Assembly (NCBI RefSeq): GCF_019492055.1
Contig: NZ_JAICBX010000004.1
Coordinates: 496,001 to 560,000, forward strand
Source: Flavimaribacter sediminis
Lineage (GTDB): Bacteria > Pseudomonadota > Alphaproteobacteria > Rhizobiales > Rhizobiaceae
Reading direction: 5' to 3'
Length of the DNA stretch: 64,000 bases
Below the pieces are notes generated by a model, which saw only the letters and a list, made by a program, of their open reading frames with translations, was not told the DNA's origin and did not search any database. Below, in pieces: positions 25,558 through 33,504 of this stretch. How positions within the stretch are numbered: position 1 is the first letter of the stretch; each line of letters opens with the position of its first letter. Position numbers and translations under genes: made by a program.

Positions 25558-27135
25558 GTGGTTCGCAACATATTCTATATAACGGCCGTGGCGGCGCTCG
25601 TCATTGTTGCTCTTCTGGCGCAACTGTGGGCGCCGTTCTGGTGGCTTCTCGTGATCGTCGTTCCGTTCGTGGCGCTCGGAATATTCGATATCCACTGGGC
25701 GCAACACAATGTTCTGCGCAACTATCCGGTCATCGGGCATCTTCGTTACGCGTTCGAGTTCATCAGCCCCGAGATCCAGCAATATTTCATCGAAAGCAAT
25801 GAGAGCGGAAGACCCTACAACAGGCTGCAGAGACGTCTGGTGTACGCGCGCGCCGACGGCACGATTGAAACGCAGCCCTTCGGCACCCAATACGACATAC
25901 TGGATGTGGGATTCAGAAGGGCGAGCCATTCCCTTGCGCCCAAGAAGGCCGATCCCGAATCCGCTCGGGTGCTTGTTGGCGGGCCGCAATGCCAGAAACC
26001 CTATTCAGCGTCTCGCCTGAACATATCCGCAATGAGTTTCGGAGCGCTCAGCCCGAACGCCATCCACGCGCTGAACGCCGGCGCCCGCCTTGGCAACTTC
26101 GCGCACAACACCGGGGAAGGTGGATTGAGCCCATATCATCTGGCGGGCGGCGGAGACATCTTTTTCCAGGTCGGGACCGGTTACTTCGGATGCCGTACAG
26201 TAGATGGTGATTTCGATCCGGACAAATTTGCGGAAAAGGCGAAGCTCGATGTTGTAAAGATGATCGAGATCAAGCTTTCACAGGGTGCAAAACCGGCGCA
26301 CGGCGGCGTGCTCCCGGCGCCAAAGGTCGACAAGGAAATTTCGGAAATTCGCGGCGTTCCGATGGGCAAGGACGTGATCTCGCCTCCCGCGCACAAGACA
26401 TTCTCGACACCGGAGGGTTTGCTGGATTTCGTGGTGCAACTGCGCGAGCTCAGCGGCGGCAAGCCGGTCGGTTTCAAATTGTGCATTGGTCGCAAACACG
26501 AATTTATGGGGATCGTCAAGGCGATGCTGAAGACGGGCAACCTCCCGGACTTCATCACGGTTGATGGCGCGGAGGGCGGCACTGGCGCTGCGCCGGTCGA
26601 GTTTACCGACCGGTTGGGCGTGCCTATCGACGAGGGGCTTCACTTTGTCCATTCCTGCCTCGTCGGAGCGGGTGTGCGCGACAAGATCCGCATCATCGCC
26701 AGCGGCAAGATAGTCACAGGATTTGACATGATCGAAAAGATCGCGCTCGGCGCCGACATGTGCAACATGGCGCGTCCGATGATGTTCGCCCTGGGTTGCA
26801 TTCAGGCCGTGCGCTGCAACACCAACACCTGTCCATCGGGGGTAGCCACCCAGGATCGCAAGCGCGCCCAGGCCGTCGATATCAATTTGCGCCAACACAG
26901 GGTCGCCAGTTTCCACAAGGCGACGATCGAGAGTTTCCTTGACCTGATTGGCGCGATGGGGCTCGAAAAACCATCTGATCTCGATGCGTCGGCAATCCAC
27001 CGGCGCGTCGCCGACGAGACAGAGCGCACAATCACCCAGATACAGGAAACCCTGGATCCGGATGAGCTTCTGGGCGACAATGTGCGGCCGGCGTTCGCGG
27101 ATCACTGGCGGCGCGCCAGCGCCGAAGCTTTCTGA
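25558..27135 (+). CDS. Membrane-anchored FMN-binding glutamate synthase-family protein
   Basis: The 525-residue protein starts at GTG 25558 with GGGAGGA upstream. Two N-terminal membrane helices (about residues 5-22 and 25-42) precede a glutamate synthase-type (GltS) FMN barrel: NISAMSFGALSPNAIHALNAGARLGNF, GEGGLSPYHL, KLSQGAKPAHGGVLPAPKV, the FMN-binding ITVDGAEGGTGAAP, and Cys residues of a probable 3Fe-4S site (CIQAVRCNTNTCPSG). There is no glutaminase domain, so it is not full glutamate synthase. Such proteins are oxidoreductases of unknown substrate. It is followed by a LuxR-type regulator gene on the same strand after 73 bp. Confidence 0.85.
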   Translation: MVRNIFYITAVAALVIVALLAQLWAPFWWLLVIVVPFVALGIFDIHWAQHNVLRNYPVIGHLRYAFEFISPEIQQYFIESNESGRPYNRLQRRLVYARADGTIETQPFGTQYDILDVGFRRASHSLAPKKADPESARVLVGGPQCQKPYSASRLNISAMSFGALSPNAIHALNAGARLGNFAHNTGEGGLSPYHLAGGGDIFFQVGTGYFGCRTVDGDFDPDKFAEKAKLDVVKMIEIKLSQGAKPAHGGVLPAPKVDKEISEIRGVPMGKDVISPPAHKTFSTPEGLLDFVVQLRELSGGKPVGFKLCIGRKHEFMGIVKAMLKTGNLPDFITVDGAEGGTGAAPVEFTDRLGVPIDEGLHFVHSCLVGAGVRDKIRIIASGKIVTGFDMIEKIALGADMCNMARPMMFALGCIQAVRCNTNTCPSGVATQDRKRAQAVDINLRQHRVASFHKATIESFLDLIGAMGLEKPSDLDASAIHRRVADETERTITQIQETLDPDELLGDNVRPAFADHWRRASAEAF

Positions 27136-27208
27136 GGAGTGTATTTGGTGTTGCGGCGAAAGTGGTCCCTGGGCGCAGAGCGAATGGCCGACGCACGGAC
27201 AAGGTGCG

Positions 27209-27865
27209 ATGGCTGAAAAAACAGTCGAGATCGCGATTATCGACGACCATGAGATGTTCGCCGACGGTTTGTCGCACTTGCTCGCCGACATGGACGATAC
27301 GTATCGCTGCACCGTTTTCAACTCGCCGCTGGACGCAATCGAGGTTCTGGCCGACGGCGGATTGTTCGATCTGATCATTTCAGATCTCATCATGGAAAAC
27401 CTGAACGGAATCGCCTTCGTCAAGGCGCTCAGGTCGCGAGGGTTCAAGATGCCGGTGCTTATCGTGTCGGGGGTCCACACTGCCCCGCCGGTGGAGGAGG
27501 CGCTACGGCTGGGCGCCCAGGGCTTCATTCCAAAAACCGCGACCCAGGCAATGTTGTCGGATGCGCTCGATACGGTATTCGCCGGAGAGACTTACTTGCC
27601 GCCGCAATTATGGGATCTTTTCGAGCAGGACCGCTATGCCATGCGTGGCGGCAACGCCGTACAGCCCGATTCACAGTTGAGCGAGCGCCAGATCGAAGTC
27701 CTGAACCTGATTGCCGACGGCCATTCCAACAGGGAAGTCGCCTACGCGCTGAACATCAGCGAGAATACGGTAAAATCGCATCTCAAGCACATTTTCAAGG
27801 TCTTGAATGTCGGGACGAGGGCGGCCTGTATCCGGCGCGCGCAGCAGACCGGCCTCATATCATGA
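27209..27865 (+). CDS. NarL/FixJ-family response regulator
   Basis: The 218-residue protein has a receiver domain with IIDDHEMF (acidic pocket), phospho-acceptor Asp59 (DLIISDLIMEN) and FIPKTA (conserved Lys). A C-terminal LuxR helix-turn-helix follows: LSERQIEVLNLIADGHSNREVAYALNISENTVKSHLKHIFKVLNV, about residues 152-198. ATG 27209 has AAGG upstream; a longer frame to the left overlaps the preceding gene and lacks similarity. Its stop is 12 bp from the convergent hybrid kinase gene, which is the obvious partner. Confidence 0.9.
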   Translation: MAEKTVEIAIIDDHEMFADGLSHLLADMDDTYRCTVFNSPLDAIEVLADGGLFDLIISDLIMENLNGIAFVKALRSRGFKMPVLIVSGVHTAPPVEEALRLGAQGFIPKTATQAMLSDALDTVFAGETYLPPQLWDLFEQDRYAMRGGNAVQPDSQLSERQIEVLNLIADGHSNREVAYALNISENTVKSHLKHIFKVLNVGTRAACIRRAQQTGLIS

Positions 27866-27877
27866 TGTAACGACCGG

Positions 27878-29608
27878 CTATTCCGCCGCAAGGCTCGAAG
27901 CCGATGCGGCAAGCACGGCCTCGTGCAGTTTTCTGTTGGAATGGGGCGCATCGAGCACGGTCGTGCGGTCCAGGTCAGGCGGCGGTCCGTCGCCTTCATG
28001 GCGCAGGACGATCGCAGGAATCGTCGACGACATTTCAGAGCGCAGGCTGACCACGGTTTCACCGGTTTTCTCCGGGCCGTCCAGACTGACGATAGCGACA
28101 TCGGGCATCGATCCGGTCGTTCGAATGATACGGAACGCCTCTTCTGCGTTGCCGCTGCAATAGACCTCGCATTGCCATTCCGACAGCGTTCTGGAGATGT
28201 CTTCGCGCAGCATCTTGTCCGGGGTGATGACGAGCAGACGCTTTCGCAAAGGTTCAAGACTTGGGTAGGGCGCCGGCAGTCTCGCGGTTTCGGCGTGATT
28301 CGGGGGCAGCCGGAAACTGAAGCGTGTGCCCGCGCCGGGCGCGGATCGGAAATCCATCTCGATATCCAGCAGTTCGCACAGCCGTTTGACAATGGAAAGT
28401 CCGAGCCCCAGCCCCATATCGCTCCCGCGGCCCGGGGCGCCGAGTTGCACATAGTCCTTGAAAATAGCCACATGCTTGTCCGACGGGACGCCCGGGCCTG
28501 TGTCGGCGATCGAAATCACGGCCTGGTTTCCGAAGCACTCCACGCCGATGTCTATCCGGCCGCGCGAAGGCGTGAACTTGACGGCGTTGGACAGTACATT
28601 GCGCAGGATCCTTTCAAGCAACGTTGCGTCGGTATAAACGGTGCATGGTTCGAGTTCGGTGTTCAAATTCAGGGATTTCCTGCGCGCTTTGATGCTGATT
28701 TCATCGACAAGACGTTCGATCAGATCGCTCAGGTCGATCTCCGTTGGCCGTGGCATGATGGTGGCTGCGTCTATGCTTGAAATGTCGGTCAGGCCTTCAA
28801 GCAGATTTTTCATGCTTCTCCAGCTGTCTTCGATCTTCGCCAGCAATTCACGCTCTTCCCGGTTCTTGAGCAGACGTCGAAGGGAAGCGATGAAATTGCC
28901 CTGCGCTTCGAGCGGCTGCGCCATGTCGTGGCTGGTCGCGGCGAGAAAGCTGCTTTTATACTCGTTGACACGCTGGATGGCGTCGCGTTGTTGCTGCAGC
29001 TGTGAGAGAAAAAGCTGGTTCTCGAGTTGCGCCCGTATTTTCCTGTAGCGGTTTTGACTGATCACCCTGACGGAATAACTGATAATCAGGATCAGCAGCA
29101 GCGCGACTGCGGCGACCGCCGATGACTGGATGCTTCCGTGCATCAGCATGGCAAAACCGAAAGGCGCGAGCCCCGTGGCGAGCAACACAATATATGAGCG
29201 GTAGAAGTCTCCGAGAACAAGAATCGCTGCAATGACGTAGCAGGAAAGCAGCAGAAACGATGATGTCAGGGAATAATTCGATGTGGGATCGGCCAATATC
29301 GCGATGCCAACGCCCCAGGCGAACCCCGAAATGCCTGCATTGCAAGTGTGTAGAAATTGGTAACTTTCGATATTCCCGCTGTTGAATGGAAACGTGCGCT
29401 GTGCAAGCACGTAGAGCATCGGGGGAATGCAGCACAGGAAGATGACCAGCCACCAGGTTATGATTTCCGGAACCGTATTCGAGAATGCAAAAAAAATCGC
29501 TGCAATAGAAGCGAACACGATGGATGTCGCGACGGATATCGGAGCGCGCCGGGCCAGCTGCTCCATGATCGCAATTTTAACCTGTATTTCATCAATCGAA
29601 TTTTGCAA
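27878..29608 (-). CDS. Hybrid sensor histidine kinase with degenerate receiver domain
   Basis: The kinase has 576 residues. Five or six membrane helices fill residues about 25-180, a coiled region leads to His227 (TSHDMAQPLEAQGNF), and the HATPase domain has NVLSNAVKFTPSRG, DTGPGVP and GLGLGLSI. The His motif belongs to the H-D-x-x-Q-P-L class common in alphaproteobacterial kinases paired with LuxR regulators. The C-terminal domain (about 455-570) is receiver-shaped. It lacks the N-terminal acidic pair (VITPDK) and the conserved Lys (VLDAPHSNRK), though an Asp is kept (VSLDGP). The start is either TTG 29608 or ATG 29566. The partner regulator gene is convergent and adjacent. Confidence 0.85.
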   Translation of the reverse strand: MQNSIDEIQVKIAIMEQLARRAPISVATSIVFASIAAIFFAFSNTVPEIITWWLVIFLCCIPPMLYVLAQRTFPFNSGNIESYQFLHTCNAGISGFAWGVGIAILADPTSNYSLTSSFLLLSCYVIAAILVLGDFYRSYIVLLATGLAPFGFAMLMHGSIQSSAVAAVALLLILIISYSVRVISQNRYRKIRAQLENQLFLSQLQQQRDAIQRVNEYKSSFLAATSHDMAQPLEAQGNFIASLRRLLKNREERELLAKIEDSWRSMKNLLEGLTDISSIDAATIMPRPTEIDLSDLIERLVDEISIKARRKSLNLNTELEPCTVYTDATLLERILRNVLSNAVKFTPSRGRIDIGVECFGNQAVISIADTGPGVPSDKHVAIFKDYVQLGAPGRGSDMGLGLGLSIVKRLCELLDIEMDFRSAPGAGTRFSFRLPPNHAETARLPAPYPSLEPLRKRLLVITPDKMLREDISRTLSEWQCEVYCSGNAEEAFRIIRTTGSMPDVAIVSLDGPEKTGETVVSLRSEMSSTIPAIVLRHEGDGPPPDLDRTTVLDAPHSNRKLHEAVLAASASSLAAE

Positions 29609-30164
29609 GCTGATTCCAAATCGTGACTACAAACAATGCGACTAGACAATCAAAATCGTAAGCAAAAAAATATTCTTACTAGCGATTCAACCGAAACACC
29701 TGTTTTGTCAATTTTTTTTTACCAAACAATCAACCTGCCTATGCATGGTTGTCCTAATATATTGTGTGAAACCAACACTATAGATGTGGCGACAGAGATC
29801 CCATCACCCGTTCGGGTGATTGCGTCAGTCGCAATGGTTGCATAATCTCCGGGCTGCTTGAGACCTTGGGAGGAAAGGTTTTCGGCGAAATTGGATGCGG
29901 ATTTTTCTGATTAGCCGGTTACCAAAATTTCTTCGTATGGTTGAAGGAAACGTGATCTGTCCCTGATAGCGGAATACAACGCATCGGGGAAAAATGTTTT
30001 GAGTGTGACCCATGTCGCCCGGGTTGCATCAAAAGGGAAAGCGGGGCCAGAAGTTCCGCCTCAACGGATGGCTGCCGCTTTCCCCCTCTTCTTTCATCAC
30101 CGAATCGATTTTCCGCACTGCGTCGCCGGCGAATGTCAATTCTGTACGTTCAGCCGGGAAATGC
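29609..30164. other. 556-bp intergenic region, AT-rich at left
   Basis: The hybrid kinase promoter must lie at its left end, within an AT-rich tract (29640-29780) with long A and T runs. A palindrome at 29803-29820 is notable. The right end (30159-30187) holds a hairpin overlapping the end of the dehydrogenase gene. Open frames in between have no ribosome binding site or recognisable product, so no gene is called. Confidence 0.5.
29803..29820. promoter_or_regulatory. Palindrome ATCACCCG-TT-CGGGTGAT
   Basis: Perfect 8-bp arms around two bases. The absence of a T-run argues against a terminator, and the short loop favours a dimeric protein-binding site. It lies about 195 bp upstream of the kinase start and about 340 bp beyond the dehydrogenase stop. 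Confidence 0.35.
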
Positions 30165-30187
30165 TCAGGATTTGACCCTGAGCATTT
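30159..30187 (-). terminator. Hairpin overlapping the 3' end of the dehydrogenase gene
   Basis: An 11-bp perfect stem (AAATGCTCAGG / CCTGAGCATTT) with a 7-nt loop includes the last codons and the stop codon of the dehydrogenase gene. It is followed on the minus strand by CCCGG rather than a T-run. It is either a weak terminator or an mRNA 3'-end stabiliser. Confidence 0.5.
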
Positions 30188-32615
30188 GGGGGTCATAGAG
30201 CACATCGAGCGTGACTGCGCATGGAACCCGCTCCGTTGCGATTTCCAGTTCGTATTCGCCCGAAAGCACAAAGTCGGCGTCGACGCCCTCGGGATTGCGG
30301 ACATAGCCATATCCGATCGGCGTTTGCAGGTGATGGCCGAAACCGCCGGACGTCAGCCAGCCGACGCGTTCGCCATTTCGGAAAATCGTCTCGCGTCCGA
30401 GCAGGATAATTTCGGGGTCATCGACGGTGAAACAGGCCAGCATTTTGCGAACACCTTCCGAACGCTGTTTCTCGATTGCCCGGCGACCTTTGAAGTCAAT
30501 GTTCTTCCTGAGTTTGACGGCCCACCCGAGACCAGCTTCCAGCGGAGTGTGATCGGGGCCGATATCCGAACCCCATGCACGGTATCCCTTTTCCAGGCGC
30601 AGTGATTCGATCGCCCTGTATCCGGCATTGCGCAGACCATGAGGTTTGCCTTCCCCCTGCAGCGCCTCGAATACGGCGATAGCGTATTCTGACGGAATGT
30701 GCAGCTCCCATCCGAGTTCTCCGACATAGGTCACGCGCAGCGCCATGACGATCGCGCCTGCAATTCCGATTGACCGAACCTTGCCGAAGGGGAAGGCGTC
30801 GTTGCCGATATCGGCTTTGGTGACGGCTTGCAGGATATCCCTCGATTTAGGTCCCATCAGCGACAGCACCGCATAGGCCGACGTCACGTCAACGAGCTGC
30901 GCGTTCACTCCGTCGGGGATATTGCGCCTGATCCAGTCGAAGTCGCGGGTGGCGAAGCCCGTGCCGGTGACGATATAGAATTCGTCCTGAGCGATGCGCG
31001 CAACCGTAAGGTCGCATTCTATGCCGCCGTGATCATTGAGCATCTGGGTATAGGTCAACGAACCGACGGGCTTTGCGACGTCATTGGCGCAGATCCAGGA
31101 AAGCGCCGCCTCCGCATCGGGGCCGACCAGCTTGAATTTCGCGAACGAACTCTGGTCGAAGAGCACCGCATCCGTGCGCGCGGCTTCATGTTCCCTGGCG
31201 ACGGCGCCAAACCAGTTCTGGCGACCGAAACTGTAAACGTCTCGCGGTTCTTCGCCCGCGGCGAGGTCGGCGAACCAGTTTGGCCGCTCCCATCCAAGCT
31301 TTTCTCCGAAACACGCGCCTGCGTCTTTCATCTGGCTGTAGAGCGGCGATCGACGACACGGCCGTCCCGAACTGTTCTCCTCGTGGGGCCAGGCCATGGT
31401 GTAGTGCTTGCCATAGGCCTCGAGTGTTCGCGTGCGCACCCAGTCCGTGTCGAAATGCGGTCGTCCAAAGCGTCGGATATCGACCGGCCACAGGTCGTAG
31501 GGCGGCTCTCCCATCGTCACCCATTCGGCCAGGGCTTGCCCGGCGCCGCCACCGGCGGCGATGCCGAAAGCGTTGAAACCCGCGCCGACGAAGAAGTTCC
31601 CCAGCTCGGGGGCTTCGCCGAGAATGAAATTGCCGTCCGGGGTAAAGCTCTCCGGCCCGTTGACAAGTTCCTTGACGCCCGCCGTTTCCAGAGCCGGAAC
31701 GCGTCCGAGCGCCAGTTCCACCATCGGCTCGAAATGGTCGAAATTCGAATCGAGCAGCGTGTAGTGGAAATCCTCGGGGATGCCGTCTATCGCCCAGGGG
31801 ATTGGATTGGACTCATATCCGCCCATGACGAGCCCGCCGACTTCCTCCTTGTAATAGGTCAGTCTGTCCGGGTCGCGCAAAGTCGGCAGGCTGTTCGTTA
31901 CGCCCTCGATCGGTTCGGTCACCATGTACTGGTGCTCGACCGACACCAGGGGCACGTTGACGCCGACGGTGGCAGCCAAGGTGCGCGTCCACTGTCCGGC
32001 GCAGCAGATCACCTTTTCGCACGCGATCGCGCCTTTATCGGTCTCCACGCCGACAACCTTGCCGTCGCGCGTCAGGATCTTCAGAACCTTCGTGTCCTCG
32101 AAGATCGAAACGCCGGACATGCGCGCGCCCTTGGCCAGCGCCTGGGTTATGTCGTACGGATTCGCCTGGCCGTCAGTCGGCAGGAAAGCGGCGCCGACGA
32201 CATCGGAAATGTCCATGATCGGCCACAGGTCCTGCGCTTCGCGCGGTGTGAGAAGCTGCATTTCCAGGCCGAAGGAATGCGCGGTCGTCGCCTGTCGTTT
32301 GACTTCCGTCCAGCGTTCCTTGTTGCAGGCAAGACGCAGGCCGCCATTCATCTTCCACCCCGTGGCCTGTCCGGTTTCGGCCTCCAGAGACTTGTAGAGT
32401 TCCACGGAATTGCCCAGCATCTGGGTGATGTTGGCGCTCGAGCGCAACTGGCCGACGAGGCCCGCGGCGTGGAAGGTCGTGCCGGAAGTCAGCTTCTTGC
32501 GCTCCAGCAGAACGGTGTCGGTCCAGCCGAGTTTCCCCAGATGATAGGCTGTCGAACATCCCACGATGCCGCCGCCAATGATCACGGCCCTGGCCGAAGT
32601 TGGAAAGTCAGCCAT
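30165..32615 (-). CDS. Dimethylglycine/sarcosine dehydrogenase-like flavoprotein with GcvT-type C-terminal half
   Basis: The 816-residue protein has an N-terminal FAD motif (VIIGGGIVGCSTAYHLG, residues 11-27). TSGTTFHAAGL carries His49 at the position of covalent flavinylation in dimethylglycine dehydrogenase. The C-terminal half (from about residue 450) is aminomethyltransferase-like (FKLVGPDAEAALSWICANDVAKPVG, YVGELGWELHIPSEYAIAVFEAL, LRLEKGYRAWGSDIGPDHTPLEAGLGWAVKL) and would bind tetrahydrofolate. It probably demethylates an N-methyl amine to feed one-carbon units. GAGGAA precedes ATG 32615. It is the last gene of the betaine operon, 13 bp after the kinase-like gene. Confidence 0.9.
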   Translation of the reverse strand: MADFPTSARAVIIGGGIVGCSTAYHLGKLGWTDTVLLERKKLTSGTTFHAAGLVGQLRSSANITQMLGNSVELYKSLEAETGQATGWKMNGGLRLACNKERWTEVKRQATTAHSFGLEMQLLTPREAQDLWPIMDISDVVGAAFLPTDGQANPYDITQALAKGARMSGVSIFEDTKVLKILTRDGKVVGVETDKGAIACEKVICCAGQWTRTLAATVGVNVPLVSVEHQYMVTEPIEGVTNSLPTLRDPDRLTYYKEEVGGLVMGGYESNPIPWAIDGIPEDFHYTLLDSNFDHFEPMVELALGRVPALETAGVKELVNGPESFTPDGNFILGEAPELGNFFVGAGFNAFGIAAGGGAGQALAEWVTMGEPPYDLWPVDIRRFGRPHFDTDWVRTRTLEAYGKHYTMAWPHEENSSGRPCRRSPLYSQMKDAGACFGEKLGWERPNWFADLAAGEEPRDVYSFGRQNWFGAVAREHEAARTDAVLFDQSSFAKFKLVGPDAEAALSWICANDVAKPVGSLTYTQMLNDHGGIECDLTVARIAQDEFYIVTGTGFATRDFDWIRRNIPDGVNAQLVDVTSAYAVLSLMGPKSRDILQAVTKADIGNDAFPFGKVRSIGIAGAIVMALRVTYVGELGWELHIPSEYAIAVFEALQGEGKPHGLRNAGYRAIESLRLEKGYRAWGSDIGPDHTPLEAGLGWAVKLRKNIDFKGRRAIEKQRSEGVRKMLACFTVDDPEIILLGRETIFRNGERVGWLTSGGFGHHLQTPIGYGYVRNPEGVDADFVLSGEYELEIATERVPCAVTLDVLYDPQMLRVKS

Positions 32616-32628
32616 TGTCAGTCGTTCC

Positions 32629-33504
32629 TCATCTTGTTTCTGTCTCAGCCCAACTTGCTTCGAAACGGGCAAGATTTTCATGGGTGTAGGCCGCATAGTC
32701 GAAATCGATGCTCGAATGGATTTCCGAGACCATCGACCACATTGTCTCGCGAAGCAGCGAGGCGCATTTCATGGCCTGGTAGCTGTCGCGAAGCGCGTCT
32801 GTCACAGCCGCTTCGAAATAGGTTTCGAGCAGCCAGTCTTCCTGCATGGGCGATAGCCCGTTGTTCGAAGCCAGGCCGCCAAGGTCGAACAGCGGTGAAT
32901 TGAACCCGGCGTAATCCCAGTCGATCAGCCAGATACGGTCGCCGTCGTCGATGAAATTCGCGGGCAGGAGGTCATTATGACCATAGACGAGCGTCACAGG
33001 GCCAACCCGTTCCTCCAGACGCTCTGCGCGTTTCATCAACATCGGCAGCAGATCCGTGTGGGGACTTTCGCCTTCGGCGATCGTCGCCGCATAATCGCGT
33101 AGAACGTGAAAGACCCAGAATGCGAGCGCCGGGCCGCGCAGATGTTTGGGGATTTCGCGGTGGCATTGTGCGATCACCGGAACGATGCGCTCGAGCACGG
33201 GTTGCCGGCGCACGTCTTCTTCCGACAGTGTTTTGCCCTCGACGAAGTCAAGTACAAGGGCGCCCGCCTCGGCATGATGAACCGCCGGCGAAATGCCCGC
33301 AGCATGCGCGGCGCGGCTGGCCGCCAGCTCGTTGAAACGCATTACCTGGTGGATGGGAATGTCCTCGCCGATGCGAACGACAAACCGGCGGCCTGCGTCT
33401 TCGACGACGAAATTGGTGTTGGTAATGCCGCCGTCGAGCGGCGTCGGGTCAACCGGTCCGCTCCAGCAGGCAAGCGATGCTGCGCGGTCTCTGGGAGAAA
33501 TCAT
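32629..33504 (-). CDS. Choline/ethanolamine kinase-like phosphotransferase (APH fold)
   Basis: The 291-residue protein has the kinase-like fold of aminoglycoside and choline phosphotransferases. GGITNTNFVVEDAGRRFVVRIGED gives the nucleotide-binding lobe. VYGHNDLLPANFI (residues about 170-182) is the catalytic H-x-D-x(4)-N loop, and IWLIDWDYAGFNSPLFDLGGLA the metal-binding Asp, as in LicA-type choline kinases. ATG 33504 overlaps the permease stop (ATGA), so the two are coupled. Lying between a betaine-type importer and a dimethylglycine-dehydrogenase-like gene, it probably phosphorylates an imported amino alcohol; the exact substrate is inference. Confidence 0.85.
   Translation of the reverse strand: MISPRDRAASLACWSGPVDPTPLDGGITNTNFVVEDAGRRFVVRIGEDIPIHQVMRFNELAASRAAHAAGISPAVHHAEAGALVLDFVEGKTLSEEDVRRQPVLERIVPVIAQCHREIPKHLRGPALAFWVFHVLRDYAATIAEGESPHTDLLPMLMKRAERLEERVGPVTLVYGHNDLLPANFIDDGDRIWLIDWDYAGFNSPLFDLGGLASNNGLSPMQEDWLLETYFEAAVTDALRDSYQAMKCASLLRETMWSMVSEIHSSIDFDYAAYTHENLARFEASWAETETR

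Noticed and set aside
30828-32903. Rightward 691-codon open frame opposite the dehydrogenase gene
   Set aside because: It is a shadow of the dimethylglycine-dehydrogenase-like gene, which has complete family motifs on the minus strand.
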